NCBI GenBank assembly: GCA_903875465.1
Contig: CAIQWB010000062.1
Span: 1-64,000 of the forward strand
Length of the DNA stretch: 64,000 nt
Direction of reading: 5' to 3'
Origin: an uncultured Verrucomicrobia subdivision 3 bacterium
GTDB taxonomy: Bacteria; Verrucomicrobiota; Verrucomicrobiia; Limisphaerales; UBA11358
The translations under genes and the position numbers were made by a program. Shown one piece after another: positions 34,900 through 44,640 of the stretch. The notes beneath the pieces are model-generated. The model searched no databases. It was given only the letters and a program-made list of their open reading frames with translations, and was not told the DNA's origin. Position 1 is the first letter of the stretch. Each line of letters starts with the position of its first letter.

Positions 34900-36057
34900 A
34901 TGCATAAACCGACAAATTACGAGCTTTGGTTCGTGGCGGTCGCCGCCTTGTTTCTCCTGTTCATTCTGCCGGGACTCAACGCGTTCACCGCGCCAGGTTC
35001 CGTTCTTCATGTCAGCGATTTCACCATTAATCTTTATGGGAAGTACCTATGTTATGGCATCGTGGCCATTAGTGTGGATTTGCTCTGGGGTTATACCGGA
35101 CTGCTGAGTCTTGGCCAGTGCCTCTTTTTTGCGCTCGGCGGGTACATGATGGGCATGTATCTCATGCGCATGATTGGCGACTTGGGGCAGTACCACCAAC
35201 CCATCCCGGACTTTCTGGTGTTTCTGGGCTGGAGCAAATTGCCGGCCTTTTGGCAGCCTTTTTCCAGCTTTAAGTTCGCCACGATGATGGCAATTCTGCT
35301 GCCCGCCGTGGTGGCTTTGGGATTTGGTTTTCTGGCCTTTCGTTCCCGGATTAAGGGGGTTTATTTTTCCATTCTCACACAGGCCCTGACATATGCCGGG
35401 TGCCTTTTGTTTTTTCGCAATGACATGCTCATGGGGGGGAATAACGGTTTCACCGATTTCAAATTTATTGCCGGTCACGACCTGCGCCTGCCAGCTACCC
35501 AGCGCGAACTTTATATTTGCAGCGTCCTGTTACTCCTCGCCACTTATGGCCTGTGTAAATGGCTGACCAACTCGAAATTTGGCAAGGTGCAATGTGCCAT
35601 ACGCGATAGTGAAAATCGCGTGCTTTTTTCCGGCTATGCCACCGCGCATTTCAAGCTTTTCGTCTTTGTCCTGGCCGCCATCATTGCCGGCCTGGCCGGG
35701 GCGCTTTACGTTCCCCAGGTGGGCATCATCAACCCCAGTGAAATGGCCACGGATAAATCACTGGAAGCCATTGTCTGGGTTTCGGTGGGCGGCCGTGGCA
35801 CGCTCATCGGTCCGGTCATCGGGGCTTTTGCCGTTAACGCCATGAAAAGCTGGGCCACCCGCGCTTATCCAGATCTCTGGCTCATGTTCCTCGGCTTAAC
35901 CTTTATTTTGGTCACCCTCTTCATGCCCAAGGGCATCGTTGGCCTCCCGGCCCAGATCGGGGCCCTGAGGCGCCGTTTTCAACAGCCCAAAACTGATGCC
36001 TCCGAAGTGGCCAATTCCAAGCGGGTCGAGGAGCAGATTAAGCCAAATCTTAAGTGA
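34900..36057 (+). CDS. urtC: Urea ABC transporter permease UrtC
   Basis: A 385-residue permease of the LivM/UrtC type with about ten helices. Family marks: [20 protein letters not shown] followed by [50 protein letters not shown]; and [20 protein letters not shown]. It follows urtB by 8 bp. Length and motifs are standard, so the transporter should be complete. Confidence 0.96.
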   Translation: MHKPTNYELWFVAVAALFLLFILPGLNAFTAPGSVLHVSDFTINLYGKYLCYGIVAISVDLLWGYTGLLSLGQCLFFALGGYMMGMYLMRMIGDLGQYHQPIPDFLVFLGWSKLPAFWQPFSSFKFATMMAILLPAVVALGFGFLAFRSRIKGVYFSILTQALTYAGCLLFFRNDMLMGGNNGFTDFKFIAGHDLRLPATQRELYICSVLLLLATYGLCKWLTNSKFGKVQCAIRDSENRVLFSGYATAHFKLFVFVLAAIIAGLAGALYVPQVGIINPSEMATDKSLEAIVWVSVGGRGTLIGPVIGAFAVNAMKSWATRAYPDLWLMFLGLTFILVTLFMPKGIVGLPAQIGALRRRFQQPKTDASEVANSKRVEEQIKPNLK

Positions 36058-36821
36058 CCATGCCGCCATCCAAAAAATTCATACTGACCTTGGAGGAGGT
36101 TAATAAATCCTTTGAGGGGTTCAGGGCCATTTCCAATCTGACCTTTTACATGGACGAAGGCGAGTTGCGCGTCATTATCGGCCCCAATGGCGCCGGCAAG
36201 AGCAGCATGATGGATTTGATCACCGGCCGCACCAAGCCGGACAGCGGAAAAATCGAATTTGGTTTCGACACTGACCTGACCAAACTGAATGAGGCCCAAA
36301 TTACGCGCCTCGGTATTGGACGTAAATTCCAGACTCCCTCCGTTTACATCGAGCACACCGTGTTTGAAAATATCTGGCTCTCGCTGGAAGGCAGCCGTAG
36401 TGTGTGGACCACCCTGTTTTCTCGTGTCACCAAAGAGCGCCGGGACAGAATTTACGATGTGCTTAAAATCGTTTCGCTTGAGGGGAAAGCAGATTGGAAG
36501 GCCGGCGCGCTCAGTCATGGCCAGAAACAATGGCTGGAAATTGGCATGCTGCTGGCCCTGAACCCCAAGCTCCTGCTGGTGGATGAGCCCGCCGCCGGCA
36601 TGACCGACGAGGAAACCCACAAAACGGGCGAACTGCTCCTCAGCCTGGAGGGCAAACACAGCATTGTAGTTATTGAACACGACATGACTTTCGTCCGCCA
36701 GATTGCCCGTAAAGTGACGGTTTTGCACCAGGGTTCCGTTTTGTGCGAAGGCACCGTGGACGAGGTGCAAAATAGCGAAAAAGTCATGGAGGTATACCTC
36801 GGACGCAAAAAGAAACACTAA
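36054..36821 (+). CDS. urtD: Urea ABC transporter ATP-binding protein UrtD
   Basis: A 255-residue ABC ATPase. It starts at a GTG that overlaps the urtC stop as GTGA; an ATG two codons further is an alternative. Walker [10 protein letters not shown], signature [12 protein letters not shown], Walker [12 protein letters not shown] and the switch histidine in VVIEHDM are all present. UrtD is one of two ATPases that drive UrtBC. Confidence 0.96.
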   Translation: MTMPPSKKFILTLEEVNKSFEGFRAISNLTFYMDEGELRVIIGPNGAGKSSMMDLITGRTKPDSGKIEFGFDTDLTKLNEAQITRLGIGRKFQTPSVYIEHTVFENIWLSLEGSRSVWTTLFSRVTKERRDRIYDVLKIVSLEGKADWKAGALSHGQKQWLEIGMLLALNPKLLLVDEPAAGMTDEETHKTGELLLSLEGKHSIVVIEHDMTFVRQIARKVTVLHQGSVLCEGTVDEVQNSEKVMEVYLGRKKKH

Positions 36822-36823
36822 TC

Positions 36824-37519
36824 ATGCTGCAACTTTCCAACATCACGGTCTCGTTGCAAGGTTCCCGAATTTTGCGCGGGGTCAATCTCACTGTGCCCGA
36901 GCGCAGCCTGGTCTGTCTGATGGGGCGCAACGGGGTTGGCAAAACCACCACCCTCAAGTCGATTGTGGGCCTGATTAAAACCGACACTGGCTCGGTCAAG
37001 CTCGCCGGCACTGAATTAATGGGCATGGCGCCCGATGCCCGCGCACGCCAAGGCATCGGTTACGTGCCCCAGGGACGCGACATTTTTCCGCATCTGACCG
37101 TTTGGGAAAATTTGAAAATCGGCCTTGTCGTTCATGGGGTTCGCAATGTCGAGCCTGTGGAGCGCGTGCTGGAGTTGTTCCCCATCCTTAAGGAATTCCT
37201 GCAGCGCAAAGGTGGCGTGCTCAGTGGCGGGCAGCAACAGCAACTCGCCATGGCCCGGGCCTTGCTGACCAATCCCAAGATCTTGATTCTCGACGAACCC
37301 ACCGAAGGGATTCAGCCCAATATCATCGACCTAATTGGCGACACCCTGGTAAAAATTAAAAAGGAAGGCAAAATCAGCATCCTGCTGGTTGAACAATATC
37401 TCGACTTTTGCCTCAGCGTAGGGGACAGTTTTTACATCATGGATCGCGGTGCGGTGGTTGCCGAAGGCCCCATTGCGCACCTCAACGATGACGTGGTAAA
37501 GAAACACCTGACTGTTTGA
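36824..37519 (+). CDS. urtE: Urea ABC transporter ATP-binding protein UrtE
   Basis: A 231-residue ABC ATPase of the LivF/UrtE type. Walker A GRNGVGKTTT, GYVPQGRDIFPHLTVWENL (Q-loop), signature LSGGQQQQLAMARAL and Walker B LILDEPTEGIQPN. Two bases separate it from urtD, and ureD follows 3 bp after its stop, so transport and urease assembly genes are one transcription unit. Confidence 0.96.
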   Translation: MLQLSNITVSLQGSRILRGVNLTVPERSLVCLMGRNGVGKTTTLKSIVGLIKTDTGSVKLAGTELMGMAPDARARQGIGYVPQGRDIFPHLTVWENLKIGLVVHGVRNVEPVERVLELFPILKEFLQRKGGVLSGGQQQQLAMARALLTNPKILILDEPTEGIQPNIIDLIGDTLVKIKKEGKISILLVEQYLDFCLSVGDSFYIMDRGAVVAEGPIAHLNDDVVKKHLTV

Positions 37520-37522
37520 ATC

Positions 37523-38365
37523 GTGGTTTCCCTGAACAACACCATTCTGCCCACAACCAGTTGCGCGGCACTGGCGGTGGATTCAGTATTGGGCGCAAGC
37601 ACCGTCACCTCCGCGTTCGCCAGCACCCCGCTTAAACTCCTCACTCCCCGTGCGCGGGGCCGCAGTGTGTGGAGTTATCTTAGCAGTTTCGGCGGCGGCT
37701 TTGTGGCGGGTGACCAAACCCGGCTGGACCTGAGCCTCGGGCCCAACACCCGTTGCTTTTTTGGGACCCAGGCGGCCACCAAAATATATCGCAATCAAGG
37801 TTTGCGCCCCTGCGGACACGTCACTGCGGCCGCGGTTGCCGATCAGGCCACGCTCATTTTCGCACCGGATGCCGTCTCCGCTTATGCCGGTTCCACTTAC
37901 CTTCAGCGCCAGGAATTCCGACTCGCCCCGAGTGCGGGGCTTGCGTTGGTGGATTGGCTGAGCGCCGGTCGTTCCGCCCGGGGCGAGCGTTGGGCCTTCC
38001 AACGTTTTTCCAGTCGCAACGAGGTGTTCGTCAACGGTAAACGGGTGTTTTTAGACGCACTTTCCCTTGGGGCTGGTGATGCGCTGGCCGCCTCACCCCA
38101 TCGCTTGGGCCGCTTTGATTGCCTTGGGCTGCTTTTATTGATTGGACCAACCATGCAGGCTGCCGCCGCCGCCTTGCTGGCGGAGATCGCCACGCGTCCG
38201 GTACATCGCCAGGGGCCCCTCATTACCAGTGCCAGTCCGCTGGCGGACGGCGCGTTATTGCGCGTGGCCGGTGAGTCCGTCGAGGCAGTTGGGCGTGAAT
38301 TGCGCCAGCATTTGCTCTTTGCCCGCGAAATATTGGGCGATGATCCTTGGGCTCGTAAATGGTGA
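37523..38365 (+). CDS. ureD: Urease accessory protein UreD
   Basis: A 280-residue UreD/UreH protein with a GTG start 3 bp after urtE. Marks: [20 protein letters not shown], then [20 protein letters not shown] and [19 protein letters not shown]. UreD binds the urease apoprotein and, with UreF and UreG, carries nickel to the active site through a tunnel. Placement before ureAB is the common order. Confidence 0.93.
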   Translation: MVSLNNTILPTTSCAALAVDSVLGASTVTSAFASTPLKLLTPRARGRSVWSYLSSFGGGFVAGDQTRLDLSLGPNTRCFFGTQAATKIYRNQGLRPCGHVTAAAVADQATLIFAPDAVSAYAGSTYLQRQEFRLAPSAGLALVDWLSAGRSARGERWAFQRFSSRNEVFVNGKRVFLDALSLGAGDALAASPHRLGRFDCLGLLLLIGPTMQAAAAALLAEIATRPVHRQGPLITSASPLADGALLRVAGESVEAVGRELRQHLLFAREILGDDPWARKW

Positions 38366-38369
38366 ATAT

Positions 38370-39128
38370 ATGCATCTTGCTCCCCGCGAAATTGACAAAC
38401 TATTGCTGCACAACGCCGGGTTTCTGGCGCAGAAACGCCTCGCCCGCGGACTGCGGTTGAACCACCCCGAGACCGTGGCCCTCATTGCCACCCAATTGCT
38501 CGAATTCATCCGCGATGGTCGCACGGTGGCCGAGTTAATGAACCTGGGCCGCCAGTTTCTGGGTTTCAACCAGGTCATGTCCGGTGTATCCGAGATGATC
38601 TATGATGTGCAGGTCGAAGGTACTTTCCCCGACGGGTCCAAGCTGGTTACGGTGCACCATCCCATCGCGAATGAAAATGGTGATCTCGCGCTGGCCTTGC
38701 ACGGCAGCTTTTTACCAGTGCCGGCGCTCAGTGTCTTCCAATCTGTGCCCGATGATGGGGTGCCCGGAGCCTGTGAAATCAAAGCCGGCGACATTGAACT
38801 TAATGCCGGTCGCGCCACGGCCAGCCTCCCGGTGACCAACTTGGGCGACCGTCCCATTCAGGTCGGCAGTCACTATCATTTCATCGAGACGAACGGATCC
38901 TTGAAATTTGATCGTGGTCTCGCATACGGCAAGCGGCTCGATATTCCCGCAGGCACGGCGGTGCGCTTTGAACCCGGCGAAACCAAAACAGTGAAACTGG
39001 TGGACATTGCCGGCCGGCGGATCATTCGCGGTGGCAACAACCTGGCCAGTGGCAAGGTTTCCGCCGCTGGCAAAAAGGCCGCCTTGAAACGTATTGTCCA
39101 ACGCGGTTTCGCCCACCAACCTTCCTGA
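38370..39128 (+). CDS. ureAB: Urease gamma-beta fusion subunit
   Basis: A 252-residue fusion of the two small subunits. Residues 1-100 are the gamma subunit ([60 protein letters not shown]). After a linker of about 30 residues, 135-240 are the beta subunit ([43 protein letters not shown]). Fused gamma-beta subunits are known in Helicobacter and some other bacteria. The start follows ureD by 4 bp. The gene ends 1 bp before the ureC start. Confidence 0.93.
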   Translation: MHLAPREIDKLLLHNAGFLAQKRLARGLRLNHPETVALIATQLLEFIRDGRTVAELMNLGRQFLGFNQVMSGVSEMIYDVQVEGTFPDGSKLVTVHHPIANENGDLALALHGSFLPVPALSVFQSVPDDGVPGACEIKAGDIELNAGRATASLPVTNLGDRPIQVGSHYHFIETNGSLKFDRGLAYGKRLDIPAGTAVRFEPGETKTVKLVDIAGRRIIRGGNNLASGKVSAAGKKAALKRIVQRGFAHQPS

Positions 39129-39129
39129 T

Positions 39130-40845
39130 ATGTCGCACACCATGAAACGTTCCCATTATGCCAATATGTTTGGCCCCACCACCGGGGACAAAGTCCGGCT
39201 TGGCGACACGTCGCTCATTTTAGAGGTCGAACGCGATTACACGGTTTATGGTGACGAATGCAAATTTGGCGGCGGCAAAGTCATCCGCGAAGGCATGGGG
39301 CAGGCCGCCGGCATTGGGGACGCCGACGCGCTGGATTGCGTCATCACCAATGCGCTGGTCATGGACTACACCGGCATTTACAAGGCTGACCTCGGCATTA
39401 AAAACGGGCTCATCTCCGGTATCGGGAAAGCCGGTAATCCCGACGTCATGGCTGGTGTGGCCAAGAACTTGATCATCGGCGTCAATACCGAGGTCATCGC
39501 GGGCGAGGGCCTCATTGTCACTGCCGGCGGCCTCGATACGCACATCCATTTCATCTGTCCGCAGCAAGCCCACGAAGCCATCGCAGCCGGGCTTACCACC
39601 ATGGTAGGCGGTGGCACCGGGCCGGCCGTCGGTACTTGCGCCACCACCTGCACCCCGGGTTCTTTTTACCTGGAGATGATGCTAAAGGCCGTGGACCAAC
39701 TGCCGCTCAATTTTGGTTTCACCGGCAAGGGGAACACCGCCCAGCCTGCCGGCTTGCCTGAGCAAATTCTGGCGGGGGCCATTGGCCTGAAACTACATGA
39801 AGATTGGGGCACCACCCCGGCGGCCATTGACTGCTGCCTCAGCATGGCGGATAAATACGATATTCAGGTGACCATTCACACTGACACCTTGAACGAATCC
39901 GCTTTTGTGGAAGGCACCATCGCCGCGTTCAAAGGGCGCACGATTCATACTTACCATAGCGAGGGTGCCGGCGGGGGCCACGCGCCGGATATCATTCGCA
40001 TTTGCGGTGAGCCTAATGTCCTGCCCAGTTCCACCAATCCGACCAAGCCCTACACGGTCAACACCATTGATGAACATCTGGACATGCTCATGGTGTGCCA
40101 TCATCTTGACCCCAATTTGCCGGAGGATGTGGCCTTTGCCGAAAGCCGCATCCGCGGTGAAACCATCGCCGCCGAGGATATCCTGCACGACCTTGGCGCC
40201 ATCAGTATGATGAGTTCGGATTCCCAGGCCATGGGCCGGATTGGCGAGGTTATTACCCGCTCATGGCAGACGGCCGACAAAATGAAACAGCAGCGCGGCC
40301 GGCTGCCGGAAGAGCAGGGGGACAATGATAACCTCCGCATCAAACGTTATCTCTCCAAATACACCATCAACCCGGCGCTGGCGCATGGTATGGCACATAT
40401 CATTGGCTCCGTGGAAGTCGGCAAGCTCGCCGACCTGGTGCTCTGGAAGCCGGCTTTCTTTGGGGCTAAACCGGAAATGGTCATCAAAGGCGGCGTGATT
40501 GCCTGGGCCCAGATGGGTGATCCCAATGCCAGCATCCCCACGCCGCAGCCAGTCTACATGCGGCCCATGTTTGGCAGTTTTGGCCAGGCCACGGGTCCGT
40601 GTTCCATTGCCTTTGTGAGCCAGTTGTGTCAATCCAAAGGTGTCGCCAAAAAATATGGCCTCAACAAACGCATCGAAGCGGTCAAAGGCTGCCGCCAGGT
40701 GGGAAAAAAAGACCTCAAGTGGAACAATGCCATGCCCAAAATCACGGTGGACCCCGAAACTTACGAAGTCCGGGCCGATGGCGAGCTCCTCACCTGCGAA
40801 CCCGCCAAAAAACTCCCCCTGGCCCAGCGCTACTATTTATTTTGA
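39130..40845 (+). CDS. ureC: Urease alpha (catalytic) subunit
   Basis: A 571-residue alpha subunit, normal length. Nickel ligands are His138 and His140 (DTHIHF), the carbamylated Lys221 (GLKLHEDWG), His250 and His276 and Asp364 (SSDSQAMGR). The flap with its cysteine and catalytic histidine is MVCHHLDPN. All lie four residues further than in Klebsiella urease. It hydrolyses urea to ammonia and carbamate in the cytoplasm. The start at 39130 is favoured by its single-base spacing from ureAB; an ATG at 39142 ([11 protein letters not shown]) would match the family start equally well. Confidence 0.97.
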   Translation: MSHTMKRSHYANMFGPTTGDKVRLGDTSLILEVERDYTVYGDECKFGGGKVIREGMGQAAGIGDADALDCVITNALVMDYTGIYKADLGIKNGLISGIGKAGNPDVMAGVAKNLIIGVNTEVIAGEGLIVTAGGLDTHIHFICPQQAHEAIAAGLTTMVGGGTGPAVGTCATTCTPGSFYLEMMLKAVDQLPLNFGFTGKGNTAQPAGLPEQILAGAIGLKLHEDWGTTPAAIDCCLSMADKYDIQVTIHTDTLNESAFVEGTIAAFKGRTIHTYHSEGAGGGHAPDIIRICGEPNVLPSSTNPTKPYTVNTIDEHLDMLMVCHHLDPNLPEDVAFAESRIRGETIAAEDILHDLGAISMMSSDSQAMGRIGEVITRSWQTADKMKQQRGRLPEEQGDNDNLRIKRYLSKYTINPALAHGMAHIIGSVEVGKLADLVLWKPAFFGAKPEMVIKGGVIAWAQMGDPNASIPTPQPVYMRPMFGSFGQATGPCSIAFVSQLCQSKGVAKKYGLNKRIEAVKGCRQVGKKDLKWNNAMPKITVDPETYEVRADGELLTCEPAKKLPLAQRYYLF

Positions 40846-40997
40846 TGAAGCGCGCTGGTTTTCAATTTCAATATCCGTTTCAAATTGGAGTTGCACGCCC
40901 CATCGGCAGCCACCGAGTGTATCCACCGAAATTTGGAACTTGGTTAGCCTCTGGATGTTGGAGGTCGGTTGTGGGATCTTTTCCTGGCATTCCATGA
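40845..40997 (+). CDS. Candidate 50-residue small protein bridging ureC and ureF
   Basis: The ATG overlaps the ureC stop as TGATG, and the stop overlaps the ureF start as ATGA, so the frame fills the gap exactly. The product ([15 protein letters not shown]...) is basic and aromatic-rich with one pair of cysteines at 38 and none elsewhere besides; it resembles no family I know. It may serve only to carry ribosomes from ureC to ureF, in the place where ureE would usually be. It could also be chance. Confidence 0.3.
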   Translation: MKRAGFQFQYPFQIGVARPIGSHRVYPPKFGTWLASGCWRSVVGSFPGIP

Positions 40998-41692
40998 ATC
41001 GCCCCGCTACGCAAATTCAGTTGGATCCCAGCGCCGCGATGGCTCCCGTTGCCTCCAGCCAGGACTGGCTCCTCTGGCAACTCATGGACTCGGCTTTTCC
41101 CACCGGTGGCTTTGCCCATTCCGCCGGACTTGAGGCCGCCTGGCAACATGGCGAGATTCGCCACCGAGACCATCTCATTTCTTTCATTGAGGCCGGCCTG
41201 GATCAACTCGGCCACGCCGTCCTGCCATTGGTCACCACCGCCCATGCGGAGGGGGAACGCCTCGCCGAATTGGACCAACTCTGCGACGCCTTCACCACCA
41301 ATCATGTGGCCAACCGTGCCAGCCGTTTGCAAGGCCGGGCTTTCCTGGCCGCCGCCCAAAAGATATTCGCCGTCGCGCTGCCGGAATCACCCTGCCGCCA
41401 CTTCGCCCCGGTTTTCGGCGCCAGCATGGGGCACTTGCGAATCTCCGCCGAAACCACTGGCCGCCTGTTTTTCTTCAGCCACCTGCGCAGTGTCCTGGCC
41501 GCTGCCGTGCGCTTGAATATTGTCGGTCCCATGGAAGCCCAAATCCAGCAACACCGGCTGGCGCCCGCGGCGGAACGAGTGTTCACCGAGTGCCAGTCCT
41601 TGACCATTGATAATTTGGCCCAAACGTCGCCTTTGCTGGACTTGTGGCAGGGCGCGCAAGATCGACTTTACTCCCGCCTTTTCCAAAGCTAA
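40994..41692 (+). CDS. ureF: Urease accessory protein UreF
   Basis: A 232-residue UreF. Marks: DWLLWQLMDSAFPTGGFAHS, then GLEAAWQHGEI, and HLRSVLAAAVRLNIVGP near the C-terminus. UreF joins UreD and the urease apoprotein and recruits UreG. The ATG at 40994 gives the standard N-terminus; no other start fits. No Shine-Dalgarno is evident, which fits coupling from the small frame before it. Confidence 0.92.
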   Translation: MNRPATQIQLDPSAAMAPVASSQDWLLWQLMDSAFPTGGFAHSAGLEAAWQHGEIRHRDHLISFIEAGLDQLGHAVLPLVTTAHAEGERLAELDQLCDAFTTNHVANRASRLQGRAFLAAAQKIFAVALPESPCRHFAPVFGASMGHLRISAETTGRLFFFSHLRSVLAAAVRLNIVGPMEAQIQQHRLAPAAERVFTECQSLTIDNLAQTSPLLDLWQGAQDRLYSRLFQS

Positions 41693-41707
41693 GGGCGATT
41701 AACCACT

Positions 41708-42469
41708 ATGAAAAATTCCTTGCACCTCCATTCCGGTTCGCATGATGGTAATGGTCATGTCCATGATCTCATGGATCATCCCGGCCACTTTCATGATCGC
41801 GACGCCCCCCTCGACCGCGATTTCCGGCAGCGCGCTTTCACCGTTGGTGTGGGTGGCCCGGTGGGAAGCGGCAAAACCGCCCTGATGCTCCAGCTTTGCC
41901 TGCACTTGCGCGGCAAAATGAACATTGCCGTGGTCACGAACGACATCTTCACCCGCGAGGACGGCGAATTTCTCACCCGCCACCAGGCCTTGCCTGCCGA
42001 ACGCATTCGCGCCGTGGAAACGGGCGGTTGTCCCCATGCCGCCATTCGCGAAGATATTTCGGCCAATTTGCTGGCGCTGGAAGAATTGCATCGTGCTTTT
42101 CATCCCCAAATCCTGTTCATCGAATCCGGCGGTGACAATCTGGCGGCCTGCTTCAGCCGGGAACTGGCGGATTACACGATTCAGGTGATTGACGTGGCTG
42201 GTGGTGACAAAATTCCGCGCAAAGGCGGTCCTGGCATCACCCAGTCAGACTTGCTGGTCATTAATAAAACTGACCTTGCCTTGGCGGTCGGTGCGGATTT
42301 AAAAGTGATGGAGCGAGACACCCGCAATATGCGGGGCAGCGGACCCTATGTTTTTGCGCAGGTCAAACACGGGTTGGGCGTGGACGCCATCATCCAGCAT
42401 ACGTTGCACGCCTGGCAACATTCCTGTGGCATTGCTCATGTCCACGGCGGGCCAGGCTTATCAGTTTAG
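41708..42469 (+). CDS. ureG: Urease accessory GTPase UreG with His-rich N-terminus
   Basis: A 253-residue SIMIBI GTPase, about 45 longer than usual. The extension holds eight histidines within residues 6-29 (as in [16 protein letters not shown]). The P-loop [12 protein letters not shown] is at about 47-58. The metal-binding CPH motif is in [13 protein letters not shown], and the guanine-specificity NKTD is in LVINKTDLA. UreG delivers nickel in a GTP-dependent step. No ureE is present in the operon, so the His-rich tail may take on nickel storage or delivery, as proposed for other His-rich UreG proteins. Confidence 0.95.
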   Translation: MKNSLHLHSGSHDGNGHVHDLMDHPGHFHDRDAPLDRDFRQRAFTVGVGGPVGSGKTALMLQLCLHLRGKMNIAVVTNDIFTREDGEFLTRHQALPAERIRAVETGGCPHAAIREDISANLLALEELHRAFHPQILFIESGGDNLAACFSRELADYTIQVIDVAGGDKIPRKGGPGITQSDLLVINKTDLALAVGADLKVMERDTRNMRGSGPYVFAQVKHGLGVDAIIQHTLHAWQHSCGIAHVHGGPGLSV

Positions 42470-42655
42470 TTCGAATTGGCAGCCTGGCTGGTGGCACCCC
42501 GCACGACGGTTTCCAAATCCTATCGGCACGTAGTGTCAGGTGTATAAAATTTGGGCATACGCTAACCATCAAACAAATCCCCGGCAAAATTTGCGGATGG
42601 CTGATTGGTCCATTTTAGCGCTCAGTGATAAGCTGGCTGTCACTGGTCGAATCAA
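42470..42655. other. Intergenic stretch after ureG
   Basis: No gene. A short palindrome near GGCAAAATTTGCGG (about 42590-42605) is the only structure that could end the urease transcript; it lacks a T-run. Confidence 0.35.
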
Positions 42656-42824
42656 AACCAGCCACGAAAGATCGAAATGAACCAGCCACTGACTTTGCAT
42701 AGGCGAAATGAGCATTTTCACTCCAAAAACCTCCATAGCAGCGCGTTACGGGAGTTTTTTGGAATGAAAATGATCAGTTACGTGAATTGACTGGCTGGTT
42801 CATTTCGACCCTGGCTGGCTGGTT
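42656..42824. repeat. 169-bp imperfect palindrome (MITE-like)
   Basis: The two halves are near reverse complements over about 85 nt each. The best-kept blocks are AACCAGCCA at the tips, TCGAAATGAACCAGCCA (about 42677) against TGGCTGGTTCATTTCGA (about 42792), and CATTTTCACTCCAAAAACCTCC against GGAGTTTTTTGGAATGAAAATG. The structure would form a long hairpin with a short GC-rich loop. It has no coding capacity. It looks like a non-autonomous element, but no target duplication could be fixed. Confidence 0.55.
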
Positions 42825-43040
42825 CTTGGTGACTCCTGACAAGCTGGCACGAAGACTAGGACAGCATATTATTTTCTCGTATTTCCGGAAGTATTTCCCG
42901 ACACCCCAGTTTGATTGTTACCGAAAAATCCCCTTTGTTGCGGCAACAGTGGCTCGGAAGAGGCGCAGTGAAAGCAGTTCTAAATTTATTTTAAAAACAC
43001 GGGAGTTCAACCAACCACAGCTTTCCTTGATTGAAAAGAG
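42825..43040. other. Intergenic stretch between palindrome and tRNA fragment
   Basis: No gene supported. The short palindrome TGTTGC-G-GCAACA at about 42935 is noted. This is the chromosome side of the attachment site. Confidence 0.35.
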
Positions 43041-43087
43041 TGGTGCACCCAAGAGGAGTTGAACCTCTAACCTGCTGATCCGTAGTC
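43041..43087 (-). tRNA. 3' fragment of tRNA-Arg(ACG), integration attachment site
   Basis: Read on the minus strand the sequence is the 3' part of a tRNA: anticodon loop CTACGGA (anticodon ACG), 3' anticodon stem TCAGC, variable AGGTT, T arm AGAGG-TTCAACT-CCTCT, acceptor strand TGGGTGC, A73 and encoded CCA. The 5' half is missing; the sequence diverges at 43088. This is the usual form of an attachment site left at one end of an element integrated in a tRNA gene. The element must lie to the right, where the recombinase begins 70 bp away. Confidence 0.85.
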
Positions 43088-43122
43088 CCGCCCTTGACGA
43101 CTGTTTTAAGTTGTGTCAAATT

Positions 43123-43132
43123 GCTTTAAAGC
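43123..43132. promoter_or_regulatory. Palindrome upstream of the recombinase
   Basis: GCTTTAAAGC, a perfect 10-bp palindrome 25 bp before the recombinase ATG; a TTGACG sits at 43094. It could be an operator for recombinase control. Confidence 0.25.
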
Positions 43133-43157
43133 ACGGTAAAAACAACCTGAAAAGCCA

Positions 43158-44624
43158 ATGAAAACAATAATAGAAAGCAATCTGGCACAACCCGAAACCA
43201 CCCTCGAAAACCGGCAAAGTGGCTCAGAAGTGGCTCAGAAAAATGTCGCTGCGCCACTTTTGAAAAGCCCACCGGAATCACGCAAAGCCAAGCGCACACT
43301 TTCCCGGACACACTCCGATTACTGGAAAGCCCGGTTGTTTCGCCGGTCCTACGATTACGATGGTCGGCAAAAAGAGGTCAACGACCTGTACGTTCGGATT
43401 CAACATGGCGGCCGCCGCGAGTTTTTTGGGCTAAACACCACCAACCAGGATAGTGCCGCCATCAAGGCCCGCGATATCTTCACCTTCCTCAAAGCCAATG
43501 GCTGGGACGCCACCCTGGCCAAGTTTAGGCCGGATGCCGATAGCCATCCTAAACTCGACGTCACCGTGGGTGATTATCTGGCCGCCGTGGACCTTACGCG
43601 TAAAATCCGCGCTCGCACCTTTGACAACTACCGCCGATGCTTCCGGACCGTCATCGCCGAATCATTTGGCATCACGCTCAAGAAAGGCGAAAGCAAATAT
43701 GATTACCGCACCGGTGGCCACACGGTTTGGGCGCAACGGATTGACGAGATCCGGCTGGAACGCGTCACCCCTGACCGGGTGAACAAATGGAAGCGCGACC
43801 GCGTGGCCATCGCCGGTCATGCCGCCGCCGCCATTGCGTCCGCCCGGCGCACCGTGAACACCTACATTCGTTGCGCCCGGTCGCTATTCAGCCCGGGCCT
43901 GCTCCGTGAGATCAAGGGATTAAAGCTCCCGGCAGTGCTGCCTTTCGCTGGTGTGGAACTGGAAGAATCCGGCTCACAGAAATACGTCAGCAAGATCGAC
44001 GCGAAAGCCCTTATTGCGGCCGCCCGAAACGATTTGCGGGAATCCGACCCGGAAGTCTACAAAGCCTTTTTACTTGGCCTGTTCGCCGGGATGCGGAAGG
44101 CGGAAATTGATTCTGCTGAATGGCGGATGTTAAATTTTAACGACCATATCCTGCGACTGGAAGAAACCGAATGGCTTCACCTCAAAACTCGCGACTCGGC
44201 TGCGGACATCACGATTGACCCGGAAGTCACCGCTGAACTCCAGGCATTGCAGCCCGCTCCGACGGGTAAACCGGAGCCTTGGTCGCAATTCATCCTTAAA
44301 AGCCCGCACGCACCCCAACCAGAGGCGCTACGGGCGTTCTACCGCTGCGAAGACACTTTCGACCGTCTCAACATCTGGCTACGGGGCAAGGGGATCAAGG
44401 CCAACAAGCCCCTCCATGAACTGCGCAAGGAAGTGGGCGCAATCATCGCCACCGAACAGGGCATCTACGCCGCCTCCAAGTTCCTGCGGCATTCGGACAT
44501 CACCACCACCGCCCGGCACTATGCCGACCAGAAGGCGCGTATTAATGTCGGCCTGGGCAAGTTTCTTGACACCACCATCAAGCCGGTTGAACCTCAGACA
44601 GTTCAGGAATCAAAAGTTGCCTGA
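43158..44624 (+). CDS. Tyrosine recombinase (integrase)
   Basis: A 488-residue site-specific recombinase. The N-terminal arm- and core-binding region covers about 50-270. The catalytic domain holds the conserved Arg in LFAGMRKAEI, the HxxR box in PLHELRKEVGA, the second His in LRHSDITTTARHY and the nucleophile tyrosine in that same motif. The N-terminal 40 residues are Ser/Gln-rich and poorly ordered. It lies next to the tRNA-Arg fragment, so it almost surely catalysed integration there. Confidence 0.9.
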   Translation: MKTIIESNLAQPETTLENRQSGSEVAQKNVAAPLLKSPPESRKAKRTLSRTHSDYWKARLFRRSYDYDGRQKEVNDLYVRIQHGGRREFFGLNTTNQDSAAIKARDIFTFLKANGWDATLAKFRPDADSHPKLDVTVGDYLAAVDLTRKIRARTFDNYRRCFRTVIAESFGITLKKGESKYDYRTGGHTVWAQRIDEIRLERVTPDRVNKWKRDRVAIAGHAAAAIASARRTVNTYIRCARSLFSPGLLREIKGLKLPAVLPFAGVELEESGSQKYVSKIDAKALIAAARNDLRESDPEVYKAFLLGLFAGMRKAEIDSAEWRMLNFNDHILRLEETEWLHLKTRDSAADITIDPEVTAELQALQPAPTGKPEPWSQFILKSPHAPQPEALRAFYRCEDTFDRLNIWLRGKGIKANKPLHELRKEVGAIIATEQGIYAASKFLRHSDITTTARHYADQKARINVGLGKFLDTTIKPVEPQTVQESKVA

Positions 44625-44640
44625 GCGGAAGCGAGTACGC

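Noticed and set aside
42787-43062. 91-codon frame beginning with MTGWFISTLAGW.
   Set aside because: The start lies in the right arm of the palindrome and the end lies in the tRNA fragment; both non-coding.
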